From contig CANCOY010000006.1 in assembly GCA_947379865.1 (NCBI GenBank), forward strand, positions 1-60,150: a stretch of 60,150 bases of DNA, in the 5' to 3' direction. A model generated the notes under the pieces. That model worked only from the letters and a program-made list of their open reading frames with translations. It made no database searches and was not told where the DNA came from. Shown in pieces: positions 8,372-18,192 of the stretch. The stretch is from Acetobacteraceae bacterium (lineage in GTDB: Bacteria > Pseudomonadota > Alphaproteobacteria > Zavarziniales > Zavarziniaceae). The translations under genes were made by a program, and so were the position numbers. Positions within the stretch are counted from its first letter, which is position 1; the number at the start of each line of letters is the position of its first letter.

Positions 8372-9151
8372 ATGGTTGAATTCACCCTGCCGAAGAACTC
8401 CAAGGTTGGCACCGGCAAGACCTGGAAGGCCAAGCCTGGCGCCAAGCGCGTCAAGGAATTCAAGGTCTATCGCTGGAACCAGGACGACGGCAAGAACCCG
8501 CAGGTCGACACCTTCGAGGTGGATCTTGATACCTGCGGCCCCATGGTTCTCGACGGTCTGATGAAGATCAAGAACGAGATCGATCCCTCGCTCACCTTCC
8601 GGCGGTCGTGCCGCGAGGGCGTGTGTGGCTCGTGTGCCATGAACATCGACGGCACCAACACGCTGGCCTGCACCAAGGCCATCGAGGACGTGAAGGGCGA
8701 GGTCAAGATCTCGCCGCTCCCGCACATGCCGGTGATCAAGGATCTGGTGCCCGATCTGAAGCAGTTCTTTGCCCAGTACGCCTTGATCGAGCCCTGGATG
8801 AAGACCTCAAGCCCGGCCCCCAGCCGCGAGCGTCTGCAGTCCAAGGACGAGCGCGAGAAGATGGATGGCCTCTATGAGTGCATCCTGTGCGCCTGCTGCA
8901 CCACCAGCTGCCCCAGCTATTGGTGGAACGGCGACCGTTACCTTGGCCCGGCCGTGCTGCTGCAGGCCTATCGCTGGCTGGTGGACAGCCGCGACGAGGA
9001 CACGGGCAACCGCCTCGATGCGCTTGAGGATCCGTTCCGCCTCTACCGCTGCCACACGATCATGAACTGCGCCAAGACCTGCCCCAAGGGCCTGAACCCG
9101 GCCAAGGCGATCGCTGGCATCAAGCAGATGATGGTTGAACGCCAGGTCTGA
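8372..9151 (+). CDS. sdhB: Succinate dehydrogenase iron-sulfur subunit
   Basis: The 259-residue subunit passes electrons from FAD to quinone. Residues about 75-100 hold the 2Fe-2S ligands (C-R-E-G-V-C-G-S-C ... C). The C-terminal half holds the 4Fe-4S and 3Fe-4S ligands (C-I-L-C-A-C-C-T-T-S-C-P and C-H-T-I-M-N-C-A-K-T-C-P). Its N-terminus is slightly extended, as in other alphaproteobacteria. A strong GGAAGGAGA site sits ahead of ATG 8372. It is the last gene of the operon, and a terminator follows 26 bases after the stop. Confidence 0.97.
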   Translation: MVEFTLPKNSKVGTGKTWKAKPGAKRVKEFKVYRWNQDDGKNPQVDTFEVDLDTCGPMVLDGLMKIKNEIDPSLTFRRSCREGVCGSCAMNIDGTNTLACTKAIEDVKGEVKISPLPHMPVIKDLVPDLKQFFAQYALIEPWMKTSSPAPSRERLQSKDEREKMDGLYECILCACCTTSCPSYWWNGDRYLGPAVLLQAYRWLVDSRDEDTGNRLDALEDPFRLYRCHTIMNCAKTCPKGLNPAKAIAGIKQMMVERQV

Positions 9152-9176
9152 TCGGGACCGTCAGCTGTCGGACAAT

Positions 9177-9210
9177 AAAAAGGCCGGGCGTTCTGCCCGG
9201 CCTTTTCTGT
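9177..9210. terminator. Bidirectional rho-independent terminator between sdhB and uppP
   Basis: AAAAGGCCGGGC (9178-9189) pairs with GCCCGGCCTTTT (9195-9206) around the loop GTTCT. The A-run before and T-run after the GC stem allow it to work in both directions, ending sdhCDAB on the plus strand and uppP on the minus strand. Confidence 0.9.
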
Positions 9211-9230
9211 TTCGGCGCTGTGCGATGTGA

Positions 9231-10043
9231 TCAGCGCAGTGTCAGGACCGCCAGCATCAGGCAGCCCGCCGCGATGCGGTACCAGGCAAAGGGGGCAAAG
9301 CCGAAGCGGCCGATGAAGCCGATGACGCTGCGCACCACCAGCAGGGCGGTGACGAAAGCTGCGGCAAGGCCGATGGCGATGACATTCCACTCGCCGCTGC
9401 CCAGCAACGCCCAGTTCTTGTAGAGATCAAAGGCCGTGGCGCCCGCCATGGTGGGAATGGCCAGGAAGAAGCTGAATTCCATGGCGGCCCGGCGCTCCAC
9501 CCCCAGCATCAGGGAGCCGACAATGGTGGCGCCCGAGCGTGAGACGCCAGGGATCATGGCCATCACCTGAAAGAAGCCGATGGCCAGCGCCCGGCGGGTG
9601 CTGAGGGCATCCACGTCGTGCACCTCGGGTTCGGGCGCGCGGCGCTCCACCACCAGCATGATGATGCCACCCAGCAGCAGGGCCGTGGCGATCACCCAGG
9701 GGCCAACCTCGGGCGAGAACAGCACGCGCTTGATGAAGCCATGGGCCGCCGCGCCAATCACCATGGCGGGCAGGAAGGCGACAAGAATGTTGCGGACAAA
9801 GCGTTGTGCCGCCGGATCACGGCCAAGTCCGAGCGTTACGCCCAGCAGGCGCCGCCAATAGACAAGGCAGACGGCCAGGATGGCGCCCAGCTGCACGACG
9901 ATGGTGAAGACATCACCATGGTCATGAAAATCGATGAGCAGGCGGGCAAGGATCAGATGCCCGGTGGAGGAGACGGGAAGAAACTCCGTCAGGCCTTCAA
10001 GCACCCCGAGGAACAGGGCTGAAAGCCAGATCGCGGTGGTCAA
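9231..10043 (-). CDS. uppP: Undecaprenyl-diphosphatase
   Basis: The product is the BacA/UppP integral membrane phosphatase that recycles undecaprenyl diphosphate to the monophosphate carrier for peptidoglycan and polysaccharide export. The first loop has GVLEGLTEFLPVSSTGHLIL, the catalytic (E/Q)xxxE-PVSSTGH region. The second reentrant motif is MIPGVSRSGATI, with the essential Arg. Seven or eight hydrophobic helices fill the remainder. The start is probably TTG 10043, since GGAGG lies seven bases before it. Another TTG at 10049 is only one base from GGAGG, and no ATG is available. This gives 270 residues, normal for the family. Confidence 0.93.
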   Translation of the reverse strand: MTTAIWLSALFLGVLEGLTEFLPVSSTGHLILARLLIDFHDHGDVFTIVVQLGAILAVCLVYWRRLLGVTLGLGRDPAAQRFVRNILVAFLPAMVIGAAAHGFIKRVLFSPEVGPWVIATALLLGGIIMLVVERRAPEPEVHDVDALSTRRALAIGFFQVMAMIPGVSRSGATIVGSLMLGVERRAAMEFSFFLAIPTMAGATAFDLYKNWALLGSGEWNVIAIGLAAAFVTALLVVRSVIGFIGRFGFAPFAWYRIAAGCLMLAVLTLR

Positions 10044-10157
10044 AATCAATCCTCCCGGGCGCGCCGCCCGTCACTTATGCCCGTCACTGATAGATGAACG
10101 GGTTGGTCGGGTTTCCGGGAAGACTGGCTGCCCCAGCGAAGGGCGCCAAGGTCGCCC

Positions 10158-10412
10158 TCAGACCTTGGTCTTGTGCTCTTCACTGGCGGGGGTGGCTGCG
10201 GGCGGCGGGGAAACCGTGGCCTGCGGGGGGGCGGCCGGGGCCGTGGGCGCGGCAGCAGGCGGCACCACCTCGTCATCCTCGCGCATGCCGGCGCGGAAAG
10301 ACTTGATGCCCTTTGCCACGTCGGTCATCAGCGCCGGCAGACGGCCGCGACCGAACAACAACAGCACGATAAGGCCAACGACCAGCCAATGAAGCAGACT
10401 CATGCCACCCAC
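10158..10412 (-). CDS. tatA: Sec-independent translocase subunit TatA
   Basis: This small single-span protein has the TatA plan: a short N-terminal periplasmic end, one hydrophobic helix (LLHWLVVGLIVLLLF), the F-G-R-G hinge, an amphipathic helix (RLPALMTDVAKGIKSFRAGM) and then an acidic, Pro/Ala-rich tail. The start is probably GTG 10412 rather than ATG 10403. GGAGG lies six bases before the GTG, and the resulting M-G-G-x-S start is what alphaproteobacterial TatA proteins usually have. From the ATG the Shine-Dalgarno would be too far away. This gives 84 residues. No tatB or tatC follows; the next gene on this strand is uppP. Confidence 0.82.
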   Translation of the reverse strand: MGGMSLLHWLVVGLIVLLLFGRGRLPALMTDVAKGIKSFRAGMREDDEVVPPAAAPTAPAAPPQATVSPPPAATPASEEHKTKV

Positions 10413-10443
10413 GGGCAACCTCCAGTTTTGAACGCCCCGAACC

Positions 10444-11331
10444 CTACGCCCGGGCACCCATGGTGTAAAGGAAACTGCCCCGCTGCACTTGTACACCTGC
10501 CTGTTCAAGGGCGGTCGCCGCCCCCGGCCCGGCGAGGAAGGCAAACTCTGCTTCGCGCGGTGCCGTAACGCTGTCCCTTGCTGCCAGGCTCGCATCCACC
10601 TGCCCCGGATGGCACATGATGAGGGCGCCATCCGGAATGGCGCGCAGCCAGCCCGCAAACAGGTCGCCATAATTCTCGGCGGCGACAAAAGAGCGCACAC
10701 CGCGAAAGGCGGTGTTGGTGGCAATGCCGTTTTCCCGCAGCAGGTTGGCAAACCCCGATCCCAGCCCGCCAATGACAAAACTTCGGCCGATCTGGCAGCC
10801 ATGCCCAAATGTTGCCACGATCCTGTCCGAACAGTTACGCACGTAGAAGGTGGCCGACGGATAGCGACGCCGGACGGCCTGCACCACGATCTTCCGTATG
10901 CCTGCAAGCTGATGTACATGATGATGGCCATCGAGGAAGTCTGGTGGGCGGCCCAGGGCGGCTTCAAAGGCGTCGAGCTGGGCCTCGAGTTCCGCTGCCA
11001 CGGCGCCAAGGTCGAGGCGGCCGGTGAGTGCACGGATGATCAGTTGGCCAAGCGCCGGGGGGGCCTGCCTGCTGACAAGGCCGGGCAGTCCCGTAAGGGT
11101 GAAATGCAGGCCGATGTCGGCACGGCCAGACAATGGTTCCAGCAGCGCAGCTTCGGCCGGCCAGTCGGGGCTGGATGTCATGCAGGCGGTCGCACTCAGG
11201 CGGCCTGCATCGATCAGGCTACGAATGGCAATGCCAATTCCCGGTGACAGGCCATAGTCATCCGCACTAAGAATGATTCGCCGCCTGCCCGGGGCGGAAT
11301 CAGGGGGGGCAACGTGATCGGGCAGGGTCAT
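10444..11331 (-). CDS. YdjC/ChbG-family carbohydrate deacetylase (NaxD/HpnK-like)
   Basis: The roughly 295-residue protein is a YdjC-superfamily deacetylase. IILSADDYGLSPGI near the N-terminus provides the metal-binding Asp pair. DGHHHVHQL in the middle provides the metal His ligands, and LIMCHPGQVD near the C-terminus completes the site. Relatives remove N-acetyl groups from chitooligosaccharides (ChbG), act in hopanoid clusters (HpnK), or deacetylate undecaprenyl-phosphate-GalNAc (NaxD). It is divergent from a GT2 polyprenyl-phosphate glycosyltransferase and a GT-C transferase, which favours the NaxD-type role by context. No hopanoid genes are present in the window. ATG 11331 or ATG 11349 could be the start; neither has a strong ribosome site. 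Confidence 0.75.
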   Translation of the reverse strand: MTLPDHVAPPDSAPGRRRIILSADDYGLSPGIGIAIRSLIDAGRLSATACMTSSPDWPAEAALLEPLSGRADIGLHFTLTGLPGLVSRQAPPALGQLIIRALTGRLDLGAVAAELEAQLDAFEAALGRPPDFLDGHHHVHQLAGIRKIVVQAVRRRYPSATFYVRNCSDRIVATFGHGCQIGRSFVIGGLGSGFANLLRENGIATNTAFRGVRSFVAAENYGDLFAGWLRAIPDGALIMCHPGQVDASLAARDSVTAPREAEFAFLAGPGAATALEQAGVQVQRGSFLYTMGARA

Positions 11332-11395
11332 CGGTGCGTATCCCAACATCCGCCCGCATTGGTGCGGCGGACAGGTCGAAAGTTCGGTAACAGTG

Positions 11396-12484
11396 ATGAG
11401 TATTGATCACAACAGGTTCTCCCGCATCGGTTCACCCGTTGCGACCTTGCCCGTGCCCGGACCGGCCGTGGCACAGGGAGAGGCGCCCGTGCTCTCGCTT
11501 GTCATCCCCTGCTATAACGAAGGCAGCAATGTGGAGGCACTGTTTGCCCGCGTGGTCCCTGCGCTTGAGGCGCTGGGTCTTTCGTGGGAAGTGGTCTGCA
11601 TCAACGATGGCAGCCGGGACGACACCCTCGAGCGCCTTACGGCCATCCACCGGCGCGAGGCGCGGGTGCGGGTAATCGACCTGTCGCGCAATTTCGGCAA
11701 GGAAGCAGCCCTTTCCGCCGGCCTTGCTTATGCCAATGGCCAGGCCGTGGTGCCCATGGATGCCGACCTTCAGCACCCGCCCGAGGCACTGGCCGAACTG
11801 GTCGCCAAATGGCGCGAGGGTTTTGACGTGGTCTATGCGGTGCGCAACCAGCGCATCGGCCAGAGCCTGGCCAGCCGGTTCTTTGCCCGCGCCTTCTATT
11901 GGTTGTTCGACCGCCTGTCGGAAGTGCCGCTGCCGCGTGAGGCGGGGGATTTCCGCCTGCTCGACCGCAAGGTGGTGGATGTGATCAACGCCATGCCCGA
12001 GCGCAGCCGTTTCATGAAGGGCATTTTTGCCTGGGTCGGCTTTCGCCAGACGGGGGTGGTCTACACCCAAGCCGAACGCCAGGGCGGCCAGGCGAAGCAG
12101 AGCTTTACCAAGCTTCTGTCCCTCGCCTTCAACGGCCTTGCCGCCTTCTCGAACTTTCCCCTGCGGGTCTGGAGCTATGTGGGCGCCACGGTTTCTGGCC
12201 TTGCCTTCTTTTACATTGTCGTTCGCCTGATCAAGACCCTGGTCTGGGGCATCGATGTGCCCGGCTATGAATCCATCATTGTCGTGGTCCTGTTCCTTGG
12301 CGGCATCCAGCTGCTTACCCTTGGGGTGATCGGCGACTATCTGGGGCGTGTCTTTACCGAGGTGAAGGGCCGCCCGCTCTATGTGGTGCGCACGGCGCTT
12401 GGCTTTGATGCGACGGTCGTGGGCGAAGTCCCCGCCGTCGCCCCGGCGGCCGTCCTGCCGTCAGCAACCAAACGGCAGGCCTGA
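11396..12484 (+). CDS. Family 2 glycosyltransferase, polyprenyl-phosphate sugar synthase type (GtrB/ArnC-like)
   Basis: This protein of about 362 residues has an N-terminal GT-A domain. LSLVIPCYNEGSNVEALF, CINDGSRDDTLE and VPMDADLQHPPE (the DxD-containing metal site) match the DPM1/GtrB/ArnC group. Two C-terminal membrane helices follow at about 255-285 and 290-320, and it ends with LGRVFTEVKGRPLYVV, the usual end of GtrB-like enzymes. Members transfer a sugar from a nucleotide donor to undecaprenyl phosphate on the cytoplasmic face. The start is taken as ATG 11396, next to a GTG at 11393. It is followed after six bases by a GT-C transferase that could use the lipid-linked sugar on the other face. 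Confidence 0.85.
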   Translation: MSIDHNRFSRIGSPVATLPVPGPAVAQGEAPVLSLVIPCYNEGSNVEALFARVVPALEALGLSWEVVCINDGSRDDTLERLTAIHRREARVRVIDLSRNFGKEAALSAGLAYANGQAVVPMDADLQHPPEALAELVAKWREGFDVVYAVRNQRIGQSLASRFFARAFYWLFDRLSEVPLPREAGDFRLLDRKVVDVINAMPERSRFMKGIFAWVGFRQTGVVYTQAERQGGQAKQSFTKLLSLAFNGLAAFSNFPLRVWSYVGATVSGLAFFYIVVRLIKTLVWGIDVPGYESIIVVVLFLGGIQLLTLGVIGDYLGRVFTEVKGRPLYVVRTALGFDATVVGEVPAVAPAAVLPSATKRQA

Positions 12485-12490
12485 CCCCCC

Positions 12491-14221
12491 ATGGCTGACG
12501 ATCAGGTCAATGCGGCTGTCATGCCCACCCCGACGGCCGGGGTGCGGACGGCGCCTGTCTGGGGGCTGCGTCTGGGCAACTGGGCCATGGGCTGGGACGA
12601 TGTGGCGCGCGCGGGTCTGGTCTCGGCCGCGCTTCTGGTGATCCTGACGTTCCGCAGCTATGGCCTGATCTGGGACGAGGAATGGCAGGCGATCTATGGT
12701 CACAAGATCCTGGCCTGGTACACCTCGTTCTTCACCGATGACAGCGCCTTTACCTATCTGAACCTGCATTTTTATGGCGGTGCCTTTGATCTGGTGGCCG
12801 CCCTGCTGAACAAGGTCTCGCCGCTGGGCGAGTACGAGACGCGCCATCTGATGGGCGGGCTTGTGGGCGTGCTGGGCCTGGCAGGCGCCTGGCGGCTTGG
12901 CCAGCGCATGGGTGGGCCGCGTGCCGGCGCGCTTGCCGCTGGCCTGCTGCTGCTGATCCCGGGCTTCTGGGGCCATGCCTTTTTCAATCCAAAGGATGTG
13001 CCCTTTGCGGTGGCGATGCTGTGGACCCTGGTCTGGGCCGTGCGCCTGGTGGACCAGTTGCCGCGCCCGCGCCTGGCCACCGTGCTGGCCTTTGGTGCCG
13101 TTCTGGGCCTGGCGCTGGGCACCCGCATCGGCGGCGTGCTGATGCTGGTCTACCTTGGCCTGGTTCTGGGGGCCTATCTGGTCCTGTATATGTGGCAGCG
13201 GGGCCTGTTGCGGGCCGCCCGGGCGGCTGGATCTGTGGCGCTGGCCCTGTTGCCAGCCCTGGTGCTTGCCTATGCCGTGATGGTGGTGGTCTGGCCCTGG
13301 GCGCTGCAGGCGCCGCTCAACCCCTGGCGGGCCTTCACGACCTTTGCCCATTTCACCTGGCCGGGCCAGGTGCTGGCCTTTGGTCAACATCTGTCGAGCC
13401 AGCACCTGCCCTGGTGGTATCTGCCGGGCCAGTTGCTGGTCCAGTTGCCTGAAGTGGTGCTGGCGGGCCTGGCGCTGGCAGGGTGCATGGCTCTGGCGGG
13501 GCTTGCGGCCTTCTGGCGCGCGGGCTTGCCGCGTGTCGCCAACCTGCCGGCCACTATGCCCGATCGACTGCGCAGCCTGCTGCCCTTGGCCCTTGTTACC
13601 CTCGCGGCCCTTTTCCCGATTGCCTATTTCATTGCCTTCAAGCCGGCGATCTATCACGGCTATCGCCATTTCATCTTTGTGGTGCCGCCGCTGGCGGTTC
13701 TGGCGGCTCTCGGGCTTGATCATGGTCTGGGGCTGGTTGCCCGATACGGGCGGCGGGCGGGGACCATGGCGGGGGTGGTGGTTCTGTCTGCCATGGGTTG
13801 GCAGGCATTTCAGGCCGCCCGCCTCTTTCCCAACGAGTACATCTATTACAACAGCCTTGTGGGTGGCGTGCAGGGGGCCGAGGGGCGCTTCAACCTCGAC
13901 TATTGGGGCAACGCCCTGCACGAAGGGGCCGACCTGCTCGACGACCGGATCGGCGCGCGGCGCAAGCCTGATGGCAAGCCCTGGCGCGTGCTGGTGTGCG
14001 GTTATCCTCTGTCGGCGGCCTATTATCTTGGCCCCAATTTCACCACCAGCAACGACAGCGCCGATGCTGATTTCTATCTGGCCTTCACGGAGGGGCGCTG
14101 CGACCGCGCCATTCCCGGTACCGTGATCGGTCGGGTGCGTCGTGGTGATGTAACCCTTGCCGTTCTCAAGGACCGGCGCAACCTGCTGCAGCCCGAGCTG
14201 CCCCGGCTGGCGGCGCGCTGA
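12491..14221 (+). CDS. GT-C membrane glycosyltransferase (GT39/ArnT-like)
   Basis: The 576-residue polytopic protein has about 10-12 hydrophobic helices. An acidic D-E-E pair lies in the first periplasmic loop (GLIWDEEWQAIYG), the position of the catalytic Asp/Glu in GT-C enzymes. FFNPKDVPF is a conserved loop seen in bacterial GT39-like proteins, and YHGYRHFIFVVPPLAVL occurs late in the membrane domain. A soluble C-terminal part of about 120 residues follows. It probably transfers a sugar from undecaprenyl phosphate to an envelope acceptor in the periplasm. Gene order after the GT2 gene, and the divergent deacetylase, support this. The acceptor (lipid A, another glycan or a protein) cannot be told from sequence. 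Confidence 0.75.
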   Translation: MADDQVNAAVMPTPTAGVRTAPVWGLRLGNWAMGWDDVARAGLVSAALLVILTFRSYGLIWDEEWQAIYGHKILAWYTSFFTDDSAFTYLNLHFYGGAFDLVAALLNKVSPLGEYETRHLMGGLVGVLGLAGAWRLGQRMGGPRAGALAAGLLLLIPGFWGHAFFNPKDVPFAVAMLWTLVWAVRLVDQLPRPRLATVLAFGAVLGLALGTRIGGVLMLVYLGLVLGAYLVLYMWQRGLLRAARAAGSVALALLPALVLAYAVMVVVWPWALQAPLNPWRAFTTFAHFTWPGQVLAFGQHLSSQHLPWWYLPGQLLVQLPEVVLAGLALAGCMALAGLAAFWRAGLPRVANLPATMPDRLRSLLPLALVTLAALFPIAYFIAFKPAIYHGYRHFIFVVPPLAVLAALGLDHGLGLVARYGRRAGTMAGVVVLSAMGWQAFQAARLFPNEYIYYNSLVGGVQGAEGRFNLDYWGNALHEGADLLDDRIGARRKPDGKPWRVLVCGYPLSAAYYLGPNFTTSNDSADADFYLAFTEGRCDRAIPGTVIGRVRRGDVTLAVLKDRRNLLQPELPRLAAR

Positions 14222-14230
14222 GGCGCCCGC

Positions 14231-15217
14231 TCAGAGCCAGCCTTTGCGCTTGAAGTAGTAATAGGGCAGGGCGGCCGAGGCGAGCATCATGGCAATCGCC
14301 ATGGGATAGCCCAGGCTCAGATCGAGTTCGGGGATGATCTTGAAGTTCATGCCATAGATCGAGGCGATCAGGGTCGGCGGCAGGAACACCACCGAGGCCA
14401 CCGAGAAGATCTTGATGATCTTGGTCTGCTCGATGTTGATCAGGCCAAGGGTGGCATCCAGCAGGAAGTTGCCCTTCTGGGCCAGGCTGGTGGCATGTTC
14501 CTGAATCGAATGGGCGTCGCGGGCGATTATCTTCAGGCGGGCCTTGTAGTCCTTCTTGACCTCGCTCGCCATGGCAACGCCAAAGAAGGTCAGCAGGCGG
14601 GTGATGGACGACAGGCTGTCCTGCACCTTTGAGGTCAGGTCCTCGCTGCGGCCAAGGCGGCGGACGGCTTCTTCCAGGTCCATGCCCGGCAGGGTGCGGC
14701 CGGCCACGTCCTTGCGGGCGCGGAACACCTCGCGCGACAGGCGGTCGAGGTCCATGGTCACATGTTCAAGAATGTCGGCGGCGCGGTCGACGATGGCTTC
14801 CAGCAGGCCGGCCAGGATTGTCTCGCCACCCCCCTCCACAAGCCCGGTCTGGCGCATCGCCCGGGTGGCGAAGGCCGAAAAGGCAAAGGGGTCGGTATAG
14901 CGCAGGGTGATCAGCAAAGGCGGGCTGACAACAAAGGCGATGGCCTCGGCCTCGGCATGGGGTTCGTCGGCCTTGCTCATCACGGTGGCGGCCATGTAGC
15001 GGGCATGCCCTTCCTGATAGAGCCGGCTCGACATCTCGATTTCCTGGAGCTTGGCCTGGGTTGGCAGGTCAATGCCGGTGGCGCGTTCCACGGCCTCTTC
15101 CTCGGCCGTGGTCGGGCTCAGCAGGTCGACCCAGACGGCGGTGGCGGGCAGGGGCGCCCCATCTTCCCAGGCCAGCGGCGTCAGATGCCCGCACGCCGCC
15201 CCATAGACTGTAATCAT
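14231..15217 (-). CDS. corA: CorA-family magnesium/cobalt transporter
   Basis: The 328-residue protein has the CorA plan: a large cytoplasmic alpha/beta and helical funnel, then two C-terminal membrane helices. The signature YGMNF (GMN selectivity loop) follows the first helix at about residue 288. The sequence ends with a short basic tail (YYYFKRKGWL). It forms pentamers that import Mg2+ and other divalent ions. GGGAGATC precedes ATG 15217. It is convergent with the GT-C gene, with only nine bases between the stops, and divergent from mmsA. Confidence 0.92.
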   Translation of the reverse strand: MITVYGAACGHLTPLAWEDGAPLPATAVWVDLLSPTTAEEEAVERATGIDLPTQAKLQEIEMSSRLYQEGHARYMAATVMSKADEPHAEAEAIAFVVSPPLLITLRYTDPFAFSAFATRAMRQTGLVEGGGETILAGLLEAIVDRAADILEHVTMDLDRLSREVFRARKDVAGRTLPGMDLEEAVRRLGRSEDLTSKVQDSLSSITRLLTFFGVAMASEVKKDYKARLKIIARDAHSIQEHATSLAQKGNFLLDATLGLINIEQTKIIKIFSVASVVFLPPTLIASIYGMNFKIIPELDLSLGYPMAIAMMLASAALPYYYFKRKGWL

Positions 15218-15303
15218 CGCTTGATCTCCCGGTCAGGCGGGTTTTAGGGCGGCGGGATGACACCATCAAGACAGCCAGATGCCGTGCTTCTGTCTGCGCC
15301 GCC

Positions 15304-15332
15304 TTGCGGCCCGGGGCGGATCAGGCTTTAAG
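15304..15332 (+). promoter_or_regulatory. Candidate promoter of mmsA
   Basis: TTGCGG (15304-15309) and TTTAAG (15327-15332) are separated by 17 bases, about 75 bases before the mmsA start in the corA-mmsA divergent gap. The match to sigma70 hexamers is moderate. Confidence 0.4.
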
Positions 15333-15407
15333 TAGCCCCCGAACTGCAGCGGCTGTGCCGCAACGCATGCGCCACAAGCGCGCCAGCGACCGAGGGAAGG
15401 AATTGTG

Positions 15408-16907
<1,500 letters not shown>

Positions 16908-16915
16908 GGCGACCC

Positions 16916-16939
16916 GGGGGCAGTCAGCCGACTGCCCCC
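16916..16939 (+). other. Strong GC hairpin after mmsA
   Basis: GGGGGCAGTC (16916-16925) pairs perfectly with GACTGCCCCC (16930-16939) around AGCC, nine bases after the mmsA stop. No U-run follows, so it is a poor intrinsic terminator. It may protect the mmsA mRNA 3' end or act with Rho. Confidence 0.5.
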
Positions 16940-16974
16940 GCCGCCATCTGTGATGATTGCCAGGTGACTGCCAG

Positions 16975-18153
16975 ATGACCGCAGAAGGTCCCCTCGCCGC
17001 CTGGCGCCGCCTCCGTACCGAGGGGGTGGTCCGCCACGATCCCATGCAGGAACTGGCGGTGGAAAAGCTGGAAGGGCTGCACCAGCGCCTGCTGGCCTGG
17101 AAGCCCGACCGGAAGGGACTGCTGGGCCGCCTCGGCCTGCTCAAGCCAGAACCGCCGCCCCAGGGCCTTTACCTCTATGGCGGGGTCGGGCGCGGCAAGT
17201 CCATGCTGATGGACATGTTTTTCGCCAGCGCCCCCGTTGCGCCCAAGCGCCGCGTCCACTTCCACGCCTTCATGCTGGAGACCCACGCGCGCATCCACGC
17301 CTGGCGCAAGCTGCCCCCCGATGCGCCCGAGCGGGCCGAGGGCGACGATCCCATTCCGCCCACCGCCGCCCGCATCGCCGCCGAGGCGAGGCTTTTGTGC
17401 TTTGACGAGTTCCAGGTGGCGGATGTGGCTGATGCCATGATCCTGGGCCGCCTCTTTACCGAGCTTTTTGCCCGTGGCGTGGTGGTGGTGGCCACCTCCA
17501 ACCGGGCGCCGGACCAGCTTTATGCCGGCGGCCTCAACCGCCAGCTGTTCCTGCCCTTCATTGCCCTGGTGGAGAAGGAACTGGACCTGCTGCACCTGAA
17601 CGGGCCGGTGGATTATCGCCTGGCGCGGCTGGCGGGCATGCCTGTCTATTTCGCGCCCCTTGGCCCTGCGGCCGATACGGCCCTTGATGGTGTGTTCGCC
17701 GCCCTGACCGATGGTGAGGCGCCGGTCTCTGAAACCCTTGAGGTGCAGGGGCGCCAGCTGGTGCTGCCCTGCACGGCGCGGGGCGTGGTGCGGGCCGGTT
17801 TTGCCGAACTGTGCGCCAGGGCGCTGGGGGCGGCGGATTATCTGGCGCTGGCGGCCCGCTTTCACACCCTGGTGCTCGACGGCGTGCCGGCCATGGGGCC
17901 GGACAAGCGCAACGAGGCCAAGCGGTTTGTGACCCTCATTGATGCCCTGTACGAGGCGCGGGCCAAGCTGATCACCTCGGCGGCCGCCCTGCCCGACGAC
18001 CTTTACCCGGCCGGTGATGGCAGTTTCGAGTTTGGCCGCACCGCCAGCCGCCTGATGGAGATGCAGTCGGCAGACTACATGGCCCTGCCCCATGGTGCCG
18101 AGGCCGGGACGGGTGCGCCCGACCATCTTGCAGCCCCTTGGGAAAGGGTATAG
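16975..18153 (+). CDS. zapE: Cell division AFG1-like ATPase ZapE
   Basis: The protein of about 392 residues belongs to the AFG1/ZapE AAA+ family. LYLYGGVGRGKSMLMDMFF is the Walker A region. RLLCFDEFQVADVADAMIL is Walker B with the ZapE-specific FQV continuation. VVVATSNRAPDQLYAGGLNRQLFLPFI is the sensor-1 and arginine-finger region. In bacteria ZapE is reported to associate with the Z-ring, and the mitochondrial homologue handles inner-membrane protein quality control. ATG 16975 is used. It lies between mmsA and mdh, a frequent neighbour of mdh in alphaproteobacteria. Confidence 0.92.
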   Translation: MTAEGPLAAWRRLRTEGVVRHDPMQELAVEKLEGLHQRLLAWKPDRKGLLGRLGLLKPEPPPQGLYLYGGVGRGKSMLMDMFFASAPVAPKRRVHFHAFMLETHARIHAWRKLPPDAPERAEGDDPIPPTAARIAAEARLLCFDEFQVADVADAMILGRLFTELFARGVVVVATSNRAPDQLYAGGLNRQLFLPFIALVEKELDLLHLNGPVDYRLARLAGMPVYFAPLGPAADTALDGVFAALTDGEAPVSETLEVQGRQLVLPCTARGVVRAGFAELCARALGAADYLALAARFHTLVLDGVPAMGPDKRNEAKRFVTLIDALYEARAKLITSAAALPDDLYPAGDGSFEFGRTASRLMEMQSADYMALPHGAEAGTGAPDHLAAPWERV

Positions 18154-18192
18154 GTACCCCTCACTTACTCAGACCTGAAGACGGAGGCCATG

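Noticed and set aside
16916..16939. Intrinsic terminator after mmsA
   Set aside because: The stem is strong but no U-run follows, so it is listed only as a hairpin.
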